DNA from: Aulostomus chinensis
Lineage: Eukaryota; Chordata; Actinopteri; Syngnathiformes; Aulostomidae
NCBI GenBank assembly: GCA_037954235.1
Contig: JBBMOA010000012.1
Coordinates: 12,291,644-12,355,643, forward strand
Direction: 5' to 3'
DNA: 64,000 nucleotides
The number at the start of each line of letters is the position of its first letter. Position 1 is the first letter of the stretch. Position numbers and translations under genes: made by a program. A model generated the notes under the pieces. The model made no database searches. It had not been told where the DNA came from and saw only the letters and a list, made by a program, of their open reading frames with translations. Positions 12,248-24,586 of this stretch are shown one piece after another.

Positions 12248-13266
12248 AGTGGGGCGCAGAGAGAGGACTTGGTCAGGGATGAGTGGTAAATGGTGTGTTT
12301 GAGTCAAGAAAAGCTGCCTCTTTGGGAAGCAATCGCACAATGTTAGCCGCAATCCGCAAGTAAAACATTCTTCTGCTCTACCAGGATGATTCATGAGAAA
12401 TAAAATTGTCACACTGATCCATAAGTGCACACTTACAAAAAAAAAATTTGTGGAAACAGGGGATGGATAAATGTGTGTTTCTTGGTTGGTTCTTTAATGG
12501 CCCCCCTCAAGTCCATGCAATGAATGTCTGCAGTTTTGACGCACTGGGCCCACTGGAAAACAGAACACACCCTCTTTGCCAGCGAATACACCAGAACAAC
12601 CAGTATTATTAATTCTTATGCATTTTGTTAATTAGTCCAACGGTTAGTAGTGGTTCAGCCAGTCTATGGTGGATGGTTGACTGCTATTTAGCTTAGCTAC
12701 AATGAATGCTAGCAGTAGAACCTAAAAATTATCTTAAAAGTCATCAAATACACTTTCATCCAAAACTTTCTTTCTTCTCGTCTTTGTGTGCATTAACTTG
12801 CTGTGGAATAAAACTACTGAAATTTACAAGCTGTTCTCATTGTTACACACCCAGAACTACATTCCTGACTGGGAACATTGACTCGACACAACACCTCAAA
12901 AGACCCAATTACATCAATCAATAACACAAAACGTAGGCTGACCCCTCCGAGAGGGACTGCTGCTACCAATCATGACAGATGATGAGGCAATGAGGGTGAT
13001 TACTTCTGGACCAACTGAGACCTTGATCCTGACCGGTTTGAACCAACATTTGAGGAACAGCAGGCTTTGGAAGTTTAGCGAACAAATTGGGATGAGAGAT
13101 TGTCAGTCCAAAATTGTCCAAGGGTATGTATTAAATAAAATAATCATGCCAGCTCTATAAATTCAGACAAATCATTTTGGTGAAACGTGTGATTGACTTT
13201 TTGGATGGTTTGCTCCTGTGCACCACCACTGGTGTTCATTGCAGCTAAGCTAAAAGGCAGTCAGTC

Positions 13267-13311
<45 letters not shown>
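13267..13311. repeat. (TA)n microsatellite
   Basis: About 22 AT/TA units, self-complementary and able to extrude a cruciform. Confidence 0.95.
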
Positions 13312-13313
<2 letters not shown>

Positions 13314-14099
13314 AAATGTGGTGTTGCAGCTATAATACATAACTTTAGAACATTCCAGGCAAAAAAATAGTCCCTGTAACACTTGAAATATAAACACCCT
13401 TAAATGTTGTATGGAAAATCATATATTTATTGTGATATAATGAACAATGAAACAAAAACTGCGTTTAGTTTTGCAACCACCTCCCAGTTCACTCAGGTGG
13501 GACTTCCTGTTCTCCTCTAGAGCCGCCTCCACAGCCAGAGGCAGGATACCAGGGTAAAGGCAATTTTGGAAAGACGAGTTCAAGTTTTGATAAAGTCTCC
13601 AGGGTGACTGTTGGAGAGTCTGCGGGTAGCATCATGTAATTTGAGAGACAATAGAAGCAGTTGGAACATAAACGCTTTGATCCCTGATGTAGTCTGGACT
13701 CTGGAGCAAAGTTGTGAAATGATGAGAAGCACCCTCAGATCAAGTATAGCTCCCAGGCAGTCACAGGGGAGAGTTCTGTGCTTTCAGTTTTGTTTCATGA
13801 CAGCAGTGTTTGAACCAGCTATATGTTTGATCGTGTTCTTAGAAAGGCCTGTGAACTTGACTTTCCCAAATGACGGACTGATTCTTAGGCAATGCGTAAC
13901 GTCAACTGGTTTGAAAGATGGAGCGTGTAACAGATGTGAATGGGAAAAAAAAAACTCTCATGTTTTGAGATTTCTGACATCATTCCTTTCACACTACTGT
14001 GAACTCTGAGGGCAAAAAAGAGGATACACTCCAGATCAGTCCACGGCGGAAAAGCTGTACACCAACCACCGACAAATGAATGAAAATACATTTATAACA

Positions 14100-14780
14100 A
14101 TAACTCTTTATTGTCTTGGTATTAAGGGTTGTCCAGCATCTTTAATGTTGTAAATGCTGTCATGTTGGAGAATCTGAGGACTGAAAAGTTAGAGGCAACA
14201 ATCAGGACTTCAAAATTATTCGCCATCCAGCTTCTATTGACATTTAAATGTTTTCCAGTACAGGCAGTTATTGGAGCTCATCAGGTTTAAAAGGGAAATA
14301 AAACTAGATATCATCAGCATATAAATGTTAGGAGACGCTGCTGCAATTGCTGATTATTTATCCAGGAAACATGTAAATGGAGAGTAAAAATGGCAAAGCA
14401 GCAGCGTCTCAAAGGGATTCACCTACAGAGACATCTGCAAGGTAGTAGGAGAACAATTATAAATACAGTCCTGGAAATGCCCACCAGAAGGCTCAGCCCG
14501 TGCATTCAAATGTGGTGATCAACAGTATAAATTGCCGCGGTGATATCTCTTGAAACCAGGAATGAACATTAGCCAGCATCTGCAGCCATTGAGGTGTCAT
14601 TTGACTCTTTGAGGAGCATTGTCTCTGAAAAATGTAGTTTACAGAAACCAGATTGAAATTGATCAGACACCTTGTGTGGCGCCAGTGTTTGAAAGAGTAC
14701 TTCTCTGTGATTCTTTGGTATTTGCCCAATTTGATTTGCCCTGCAGCACGCCTTCCTCAGACAAGTGAGAGACAAGCAAA
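14100..14780 (-). mobile_element. Fossil L2-type LINE reverse transcriptase fragment
   Basis: Translating the minus strand across frames and stops gives a decayed reverse transcriptase. The segment FQSGFCKLHFSETMLL continues to SNDTSMAADAG, a stop, then CSFL. A degraded match to the AAFDTVDHHIL block follows, and then an ADD-like segment with KPDEL near 14,280. These are landmarks of the RT domain of fish L2/Maui-type LINEs. There are several in-frame stops and frame changes, and no endonuclease part was found, so this is a dead fragment. The boundaries are approximate. Confidence 0.65.
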
Positions 14781-15203
14781 AGATGCAGTAAAGGATGTCA
14801 TGGACACATTTTTAATGGATCATTTCTTGGTAGCAGAGAAAGAGGAGGGAAGGGAAAACACAGTTTTTCATTCTGTCTGTTCGTCTAAAGGTCTATGGAA
14901 AACAGTTGAACAATATTCCAGGCCACTGTTTCTTATCATGTAGTATTCTTGGTAATGTTAATAGAAGCCACTGAGTATTTTTTTTTAACTGCTGCTGTTG
15001 CAGTCACAGTTTGAATGAGACATTATTCACAATGAAGGTATGAGATCAATGCAGCCGAAAGCTCCAGCGATAAAGATTTGAAAGGTCCAAACTCCTATTA
15101 AGGGTTTATTCATCCCTCTCTAACATTAAAAGGCCACACAAACATCTACCTTCCACACGCTGGGCTGCACAAAACTGCGTGCATGAGGGGACTGTTAGAA
15201 AAA

Positions 15204-15233
15204 AAGAAGAAGAAGAAGAAGAAGAAGAAGAAG
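15204..15233. repeat. (GAA)n microsatellite
   Basis: About 10 GAA units after an A run. Confidence 0.9.
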
Positions 15234-18020
15234 CTCTTTAACTTTGGCTTTTGTGTCTGTGGATGATGGCTCTTCAAAGTGGGTTTCATCACCATGGCAA
15301 CTCAAGTTTTTGGTCAGTTATTAAAAAAAAGATTTTTTTTCCTCATAAATAAAAACAGTATAATAGCAAGTTCAGATATAATACATGTCAAGGGACTGAC
15401 GGAAACACACCGCTCATCGTGATGATTTAGATAAGGTTAAACATTTGTAAAATTCTCATGATGATTTATTTTTATTTATTTATTTTTTTTACTGGCAGCA
15501 TTCAAGAAATGTGCCAAGAAGGACAGCCCTTGTATTATGTGTCATAGCAGAAGAAATATCTTCATGCATTAACGATCTTTTCCACGCAGCTGACCAAACT
15601 GCTGCACGATAGGTGTTCTGATAATCTCTCGGTAAATTATTTGTGAAATAAAAACAAAAAAAATATGGTAAATTGGTTTAAAAATGCAACCAAAGTACCA
15701 ATCCGTAGCGTTTAAACCTGATCTTTACTGCTAAGTAGCACAAAAAAATCGCAGCAGTTTCCAAATAACAACAGAACATCAACATCGTTAGAGGCAAAGC
15801 GGGATGATGGGGTCATTTTTACCGAGGTATTACGGACTTGTGTAACAGATATGGATTTCTTTCCTCTGACAGGTCAAGATTATGTAATAATGGGCGTCAT
15901 ATCCTGAAACAGGAACCAGATTTTATTAAGTCTGACATTTTTAGAATATGCAGATTTATTTGTGAAAAAAAACTGCCCGAGTCTTGAATTTAATTCATCC
16001 TGCACATTTTTCACTGTGACCAGTCCCACCACTAATGATATCCTCAAAGTCCCAGTGTTAGTTTATATGGTTCCCTGCTTCTCCTCTCTGCTGTTCGAGA
16101 GAGGCAAGGAACTTCTACTTGTACTACTTCTTGTCATCATACTTCAAAATCAGGTACCATTCGCGTCCTGATTAGAGGTAGAGGGAACAGAGAGTAATCT
16201 CTGAACCTGTTCCTGACACAGCACATTTAGCTTAAAGTAAGCTCCCTGACAGGCAAATCCTTTTAATTAACAATTAGATTTCCAGTCAGAAACTTGACAT
16301 TATATTCTTAACTGAAATGAGGCTGGATAAAAATAACAGGGCAGCAGATCTCAGAGTCAATCCTGCCAAACTTTAACTTTCTGGAGGTGCTGAGGAGGAT
16401 CGCGAGGAGTCCTTGATGCGATGTTATGTCACAAATTATCAGTTATGTACAGCACCAGGCCCTGGAGTGACTGGTGAAACATACACTGATGCCTCAGGAT
16501 CGAACTTGTCCCTTGGATTAAGTTATTTCAAGGTCAGGATACTTAACTTCTTACATTAAATCAGTTTTTTAAATAAACTCCTATTCCTATTACGCTTTCA
16601 GAGGCCACATGTTAGAACTTGTTCCTCTAAGTTTGTTATTATGTGCCAAAAACATAGCTTTTTAAATTTTGTTATTTTTAGGTCACAAGATTTAACTGGT
16701 GCCCTCAACTAAGTTATTTCGATGGCACAAGATATGACCAGTTAGTCATATTATTTATTTAGAGGTTTAGTCAAGTTATTTAGAGGCCATTATATAGAAC
16801 TTGCTCCCTCAATTCATAAATACAGACTTGTACAAAAAAAAGGTAAAAGAATTAAATTAAGGGAACAAGTTATATCTTGCAGCTTAAAAATAACAAAACT
16901 GAGTGGACAAGGTCTTATTTTGTGGCCTCAAAATATATTTCTTCTCTCTCTGGCCGCTCCAGGCCAAACGCTTGGATAAGTTTGTCAAAGCGGCCACTTG
17001 CACAAGATCTGAAGAAGGTTGGCTCACGATAACCCTTCTCTCTGTCCTCTGGTCAGCTTGAACTCGAACCTCTTGCCGTTCATTACATTGCACCAGTTAG
17101 ATTTAACGTCACTTCTGGTAAGCAGAATGTGGAGGAACCATCCAACAGGTCAAATCTAAAGTGCGTCAGGAAAATGAACATAAAAGGCAGAAAACTTAAA
17201 ATTCAGTTTGATCTTCTTCTCGAGGAAAGTCTCCACAATTTCAAGTTAAAGAGCTGAAAAATTCAAGACGAACGTTCTTGTCTCAGATCATTAACTCAGC
17301 TTACTGTTTGTCTCCGCGGATAAACTCATCAATCTACGATATCTCCTGATTTCTATTGTATAGTCATAGAATGACTCTGCTCATTTTTTTTTTTTTTTTT
17401 TTTTGCTACAAAGTGGAAAAATGTGAAAACTTCTGTAAACTATCCGTTTGTCTCTCTCCTCGGTTAATTAACACCCCTCAGAAATCAGCTGGAATTCATC
17501 TCTTAATGATGGCTCACGTTGGCGTCATAAACCTCACAACTCTTGATAAAAATGTTTTACGTCTCAGTTTTACCACATGATGCCTTACTCACAGTCTTTG
17601 CTCTAGTGAAGATATTTTGTTCCCTGATAGCTTAATGTACCAAACAACACATCACTAATGTTAAGGCTATTCCTCCAACACCTGAGCACTGAGCCATTCA
17701 CTATCAAATTCATTGATAAGCTGTATTTCGATAACTCTGCAACTACCTTGACATTTTTCAGGCTGGATTTAGGCCCCTCCATTGTATCAAGACTGCTATT
17801 CTAAAGGTTCGGGGTGACATTCACATTTCAAAAAGGAGGCACAAAAATTAGTCTTAAAACACTTGTTTTAAAGTTAATGAGTTTTTGGTTAAATATCTGA
17901 AATAAGGCCTGTGGTGAACACAAGCTCAGGATATTTTAACATTTTGCTCCATGAAATAAAACATATCCATTGACACTGCACTTGTGAATTTCGAAGCATT
18001 TTTAAGTTATAAAAACAGCG

Positions 18021-18099
18021 GCTGCTAGCAAGTGACTAAATGCTAACAGCAGTTGTTAACAAGTAGCCAAACACTAACAACGGTTGCTAACAAGTGGCC
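18021..18099. repeat. 31-bp imperfect tandem repeat, about 2.6 copies
   Basis: Units of the form GCTGCTAGCAAGTGACTAAA, GTTGTTAACAAGTAGCCAAA and GTTGCTAACAAGTGGCC are spaced 31 bp apart. They form a small minisatellite. Confidence 0.7.
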
Positions 18100-18680
18100 A
18101 TGAGATAAATGTCATCATGGCACAAACAGAAGAAATGCAGTGTAAGTTGCAATAAAGCTGAAGTCTTGTGTCTACTATGTGTCCTCCTCGTAGTTCGTTC
18201 ATAGCATAACTTTAGCTTTGTACTGCTAACAACTGTTTTTGCACTTAAAAATCAAAGTGGTGTTCATCATTGAAGATTACCTTGTGTTGGTTTCAATTTT
18301 TGAACAGCACAGAGCATATTTTCAGCAAAAATGTGAAGTCCAAAATAAAAATCCCATTAGTTTTTACTCGAGAGAACCCTGGCAAAGTGAACTTCTGGGT
18401 TGGCTTTCAAAAATACACCCTTCATGTGGATTTCTGTTGAAGTCAAATACTAAGTCAAACAAAAGAAGAATAAGAATGACATATGTTTCCCTTTAGTGGA
18501 TTAATGTGGTTGTTTTTAGCCACATAAATGTGCAATGATTCATGCAGACAAGTTAATGGCAAAAATCATTAGAGGACAAACAGAGAAACCTCACACGGCG
18601 AGCATGTGTCGAAATGGAATGACGGATAACCATTGTTCAGACAACAGAGAATCAAGCTTTCATGTAACGAATGTGAATAA

Positions 18681-18681
<1 letters not shown>

Positions 18682-18727
<46 letters not shown>

Positions 18728-18750
18728 CGTGCATGTGTGCGTGCGTGCGC
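18682..18750. repeat. (GT)n with (GTGC)n end
   Basis: A pure GT array followed by GTGCGTGC and GCATGTGT variants. Confidence 0.93.
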
Positions 18751-21288
18751 ACGGGTGTTCACAATATGGGGTTTGCTGTTTGCTTTTTGTTTTTTATGAC
18801 AGAAAATTAAGTCTTTTTTTTTCTATTGTTGAATGGACAAGAAATGAACACAGAACACAATTATCACTTTGGACAGATGGAAAATATAGTGAGCAAACTT
18901 TCTCTGTATTTCATCACAGTTGTAATACAATAGCATTGAAATATAATGCCATTTGGAGTTATTTAGATCACCAGCCAATCCACTAAGAATTGACTGGTAA
19001 AATACCCTGTAAAAGTGGAACTGACTGTTGCAGTGCAGACTGGTAAATTGGTGTTTTTAAAAGTTAGTGGGCCTATAGGGCATATAGCAGTCTGTTAGCA
19101 TGCATTGTTAACATATCAAGCAGTGCATAGTCTGTGTAACAATAAAGTTTAGCCATAGTGTTTCTCTAACAGCACTGTTCCGGGCAAGTGTGATTACCAT
19201 GTTTTCGTGTGCAAATTTGTGTCAATTTTGCCATCACTGCTGATGAGAGGTAGTGCAATTTAATCCCCAAGAGTGCTGCAGATGGTTTTGACACTGGTCT
19301 TTCCCACTGAAGGCAAAAGCCAGATATTATTGTGTATGAGTGGGGTTCAGCCCAGCATGAAATGGGTATTAGTTAACCACAAACCGGTTTGAGATAGTTA
19401 ATTTCCTTTTGGTGGTAATAATGCTAATAAAAGGGTTGTTATGGATTCAACCTAAGTGATAATGCCTCCTAGCCACTTTATTCTACAACCTTTTCGTGGA
19501 ACAGGGCCTCATGATAAACTGCTGGACGGCCGTCATTAGTACTGACATCTCAATGGACCCAGCACCAGACTGGAGATGACATATTCTATCCCAGTGAGAG
19601 TCTGGAGCTAAGGAGTCTTAGTTGTACACTCCCAGTAGAGCCTACACTACAGAGGAGGCTGCTTTGGATGAGCTCATCATTTTTATTCCCCATGATGTCA
19701 GCCTCAGGCCACGAGGTTGTCTCTCATGCTATCCATCTTCTCTCCTCCTGTATTCACACTGCTTCTCATCACACTCCCCATATGAGTTTGCCTGTCTTCT
19801 CAGCAGCCTTGTCCAAACACTTCTACAACGCCTGAAGGATGGTTATTGTTTATCTCACGGAGCAAATGTAGGCTTGGTTTGTTAGACACAGAGGTTTGAT
19901 AGTCAAACAAGGCGGCAAGAGCTGATGGAAGCTGTGGAGAAAATTCAACAGGAGTATTTCACCTTCACTTTATAGAGGGTTTTTTTTTTTTTCCTGCAAT
20001 AACAATAACAGTTTGCCACTTTCCCACTCTCTGCCCTCTCCTTCAAAAAAGAAAATCTATTTTGTTCCCAATTCTGACATAGTTATATCTGGGCAGTGAT
20101 ACTTCCGCCTACTTTTCTCAGTTCTTAGATAGGTATCAGTGAATTCCTGCCACAAAAGCACTTCCTACCGCCTCCACCAACAACTATTGAAAAGAAATCA
20201 AACACAAATCATATATTTTGCAAGCGTAAAGGTTCTATATAAATGCAGTCCGTTTTATGACTCCCCTTGACCGAATCAATCTACGTGCTTGAATTTCAAT
20301 AACTTTACCGGTGAAAATCCATATCTGAAATGTCACGATGGTTTGTGTTTGTGGTTCTTGTCCTCAGTGCATTCATACGTTATCAAACTCGCCGAGATTT
20401 TTAACCCGGTCACACATTCCTCAAATCATTTTGTGTGTTATAGGGATGCATTTTTAGTTATTGTTTAATTTTTGGGGGGGGGGCAGAAAACATCTATTCA
20501 GAAAGAAAGCCTGGAGGGAATTGACAGAGAGAACAGTGACAATCCATCAGCAAATAAGCGGTTGACAGGAGAGTGGTTCGTTATCCTGTGTATGGGTTTT
20601 CGTAGGCTTCTTTTTTTGTAGCAGTTGACCACTGAGTCCAATTGTGTATCAGTATTTTCACATTTGCAACAATCCATAAGTCCCTGTTTATTATTATCGT
20701 AACGTTTTGTAATGTTAAAGAAGTGCTTAAGCAAACCATCTCAAAATCAATCAAATGCACTTTTTCGCATAAACAGTCTTTCCCTGTATTAGGAGAAGCG
20801 TTTAACATTCGCTGTGAAAAATCTTGAAAATTATAATTTGTTGTTATTTTAAGAAGTACTTGCTCTGTCCAGAAGTAATCTCCCTCGTCCTCCCCGACAA
20901 AGTTTTTCACAATTGGAAGGAAAGTTTTGTTTGAATGTGGCTGAGTCAAATCAATGCACCCGGTCAGGAAAGCCTTAGCGAATATTTATCTGACTCTAAA
21001 ATAACGACATTTTATGATTCTCAACAGTTTCTTCCACAGCGAATGTGCCCCAGCTCTGACGTTTGGCTGCTAAGCTAACTAGCAGTTAGCCGCGCGATGG
21101 GGTTCTGGAGCGCCGTGATGCACGCAGAGAGGAGAGGAGGGTATCTGTCTGGTTTTTTTTCCAGCTCTACAAATGATGGACAATGAGCATTTTTCCTTAA
21201 AGTGTGAATGTTCTTTTAAATACTGGTGGCAACATAACCCAACACGTTTTCACAGCGGAGGTCCATGGGGATTAAAAAGGCATTAGCT

Positions 21289-21289
<1 letters not shown>

Positions 21290-21358
<69 letters not shown>

Positions 21359-21368
21359 TACACACACA
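21290..21368. repeat. (CA)n microsatellite
   Basis: About 78 bp of CA with an ATACATA interruption near the right end. Confidence 0.95.
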
Positions 21369-21683
21369 AAATTGAAATGTGATGACATGAAACGTGAAAT
21401 ATAATTGAAAGTGTCGTGCTAATGCCATAATATCACAATGGCATTTAGCACAGTGGTCCATCACAGCAGTGAGAATATAAACAAGTGGGGATTCAGGTCA
21501 CCAATGAAAACAGAGCTGCTAAGGAGATTCCTCACACTTTGAATATTCTTGTGTTGGGACTTCAAAGAGGAGGAAGGCAATAAGTAAGGATTGGATTTGG
21601 GTGCTGCAATAAGACCATCTCAGGGTGCTTTGTAGCAACTGTCTCTCTACCCTCCTCTCAGAAGGGAATTAGGCTACTAAAAA

Positions 21684-21714
21684 CCACACACACACACGCA
21701 CACACACACACACA
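21684..21714. repeat. (CA)n microsatellite
   Basis: About 15 CA units with one CG interruption. Confidence 0.9.
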
Positions 21715-24557
21715 TTAACAAAATACAAAAGCGGCTCATGCAGCACTGTCGGAGCTCACTTACATTCATGCCAACATTGGTCCCAAGTGGGCAGAGGCAG
21801 CCCTCTCATCGGAAATGTTAGAAGTCAGTGGTTGGAGAGGTTCGATCGAGGTGGAAATCCAGAGGGACCCCAGCCCATTAACCCCTAACCACATAAATGG
21901 GCCCACAACGGATGTTGAGGCTGGGAGAAAAGGCTCACCATGATTACAGTATATAGAAATAAAAGCACACGACAATGCACACAACTGTTCACAGTAATCC
22001 AGCAAGGTTTCTGAGCAGTATATCACTTTGGCTGGTGGAGGAAAAATAATGATACCCCAGTGGAGAGTCATTGGTATTTGTCCTTTTCTTTTCCTGTATA
22101 TAATCTGTCTACAGCAAGTAAACATAAAGGCGGACTAGACAATATATCCTCAGCCAGCAGCTCAACACATGAAGAACATTCTGAGAGTCCTGCCCTCTTG
22201 ATGGATGTTGGAGGCTGTAAGGATTCTGGGCCTGTGGGAGATTAGGTCACTTAAACTGCAACAATACTCTCCATCTCTATCCCCTTTATCTCCCTCTTCA
22301 GCTGCTCTTTTCATCCTTCATTAACACCAGTCACCTTCATTGCGACCTTTGTTGCCTATCAGGCCTCTTTAATTTCACCACTCTCCTTCTCTTCTTCCTG
22401 TACCGGCTGCCCTCCCTACGCTCCCTCCATCTCCCTCCCTCTATCAGGTCTGAGTTGGCACTGGGAGGAACTCAATGACAGGGGCAGAGGGAGAGAGCAG
22501 GGTGGGGAGACGGAGGGGGAGAAGGGAGAGATGGAATGGAAAGAGATGAGGGCGTGGTGAAGGGAGGAAGACAGGAAGTGATCGGAGGCAACAGCTTCTT
22601 CTCATAATATTGATCAACATCGAGTTATAAATGCAAGAATGTTTGTCTGTCTTTGACTTGATTACCTTAAATGTTTATCTGATCAATTTCAAACTTGGCA
22701 TGAGCATTGCTGGCGCTGAGTTTCAGGGTCTGGGATGGCAGTCAGAACGACAGACATAGAAGACAGACTGAAAAGCTCTGAGATGACAGAACTCTTTTCA
22801 GATGACAGTAGATCAAACTGAGAGGCTCCTGATCTCTAAGATGACAGAGCTTTTTTTTTATAGATCACAGAGTGATAAACTGAGATGGCAAACTTAGCTT
22901 TTGAGATGTCAAAACTCAAAGCATTGTTACGTCAGAGCTCATGTCAGGGGCAGTCAGAGATCAAGTAATGACTGAGGTTACAAATAGAGATAAAAGTTAG
23001 AACCCCAAGATCAAAGTCAGAGATTGTGAGGGGGGGTTGACGAGCTCACCACAGACCCGTCCATCAGCACTAACACAGTAAATCCATGCTCGAGACTGCA
23101 ATAATTATTTTTGCATAACAGTGAAAGCCTTTGGAGCCTGTACTTCATGCAAATCACTGTATTTAACTCTGTAAACGTGTCTTTTCCTCCCTCGGACAGT
23201 CTCCCTCCACACTCTTCCGGCCCCACCTGAGCATGAGAGATAGAGGGAAGGTCGGTCTCTCTGCACATTCCCTGGTCCAGCTATCAGCCACACTGTCCAC
23301 AATGCAAGTGGGCAGCGGAGCGTGTGAATGGGGTCAAGCCTGGGAGACGGGAGACAGAGAGTGAAGCTGCCATCTGTGAATAGGGAATTCCTGAGGCCGT
23401 CTCCTCTGCATTAGCAATAACTGAGGGCCTGTAATGTAGTCTGCCTCTCAACTGTTTGTCCCTCCCACAGATGCTTCCAGAGGCTGAAAGGCTCTGATGG
23501 AGGCTGCTGTGGCTTAGCTGAGGAGTGGTCTTTGAATAATTAAGGACTACGTTGTTGTGCTTTTATTAACTAATACGTTTTGGGTTTTTTCAAACGCCAG
23601 TGAGAAATGGGACGGACGGCTTAATTAATTTCAGATTGTTGTCATGATTCTTCTGCCCAGCAAAACTCAGTCTCGCATTGGGATGAGCCCCACTTATGAT
23701 GAAGTGACATATATTCAGCTGCTTTCCACCGCTTGAATCAAATTAACAGAGTAATAGATGCTGATTCACCATCTCCACAGAGGTTTTGAAATAAAAAATT
23801 TAATTTAGGTTATAATGAATCCGACAATCTCAGGAGGGCTGAGAGGACGTCCAAGGGTCCTGCGGGAGGATAACCACCGATGTTTGCTGCCCCCCTACCC
23901 TCCCACTCAGTTTTCTCTGAGTTCTATTTTGGAATATATCATAATTTCACTTAGATATGATCGATAAGCCACAGGATTTTACATTTATATGCACACGCAG
24001 TAGGATTTTGTAAATCAATACATATCCAAAAAGAGTGGTGTCCCATATTTTCCTTCTAGTGCTAATATCTGGTAGCAAGTTTGAGGCCGTAAAAGCTCTT
24101 AAAAAAAAAAAAAAAAAGCTAAAGGCTAAAGTATCATAATCAATAAAAACAGGTGTGCCCTGTATTTCCTGTTTAGTAATGTAAATATAATGCATGAAAA
24201 ATATATAATGCAACAAAAAGATGTGTCCCGTTCCTTCCTTCTAAGACTGACGTAGTGATTTTGAGTTGCTAGGTCACGTTACATGCAAGCTATTGAAAAA
24301 AGATGAACTTTGTAGTAGAGTGTGTAATAAAAATGCAATGTGCGCAAAAATATTCATAAACCATAAACCTCCTGCTAAGCTGCTAATATGTTTCGCTTTA
24401 TCATTATTATATTGTTCATTAGAATTCATTCGAAGCCAGAATTAAACGGTTGTGACTAATTTCCCAGTGCTCGGTGGGAGGTTGTTTAATGTCATTGGTT
24501 TCTGTCGTTAATCTGGTGATCTTCATTTTTAGATGTGAAAGTAGTTATGTTTTTTTT

Positions 24558-24586
24558 GGGGGGGGGGGTGGGGGTGGGGGTGGGGG
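24558..24586. repeat. G-rich (GGGGGT)n tract
   Basis: T8, then G10-11, then three TGGGGG units. There are at least four G runs of five or more on the plus strand, a textbook G-quadruplex pattern. Confidence 0.85.

Larger units (their letters stand above)
9070..13600. other. Intergenic, repeats only
   Basis: Apart from the microsatellites and the 121-bp tandem repeat listed separately, this stretch shows no gene. Its open frames are under 105 codons and several are reads through CA/GT arrays. Confidence 0.5.

Noticed and set aside
13611..14009. 133-codon plus-strand frame
   Set aside because: No family match, and it lies next to a LINE fossil on the opposite strand.
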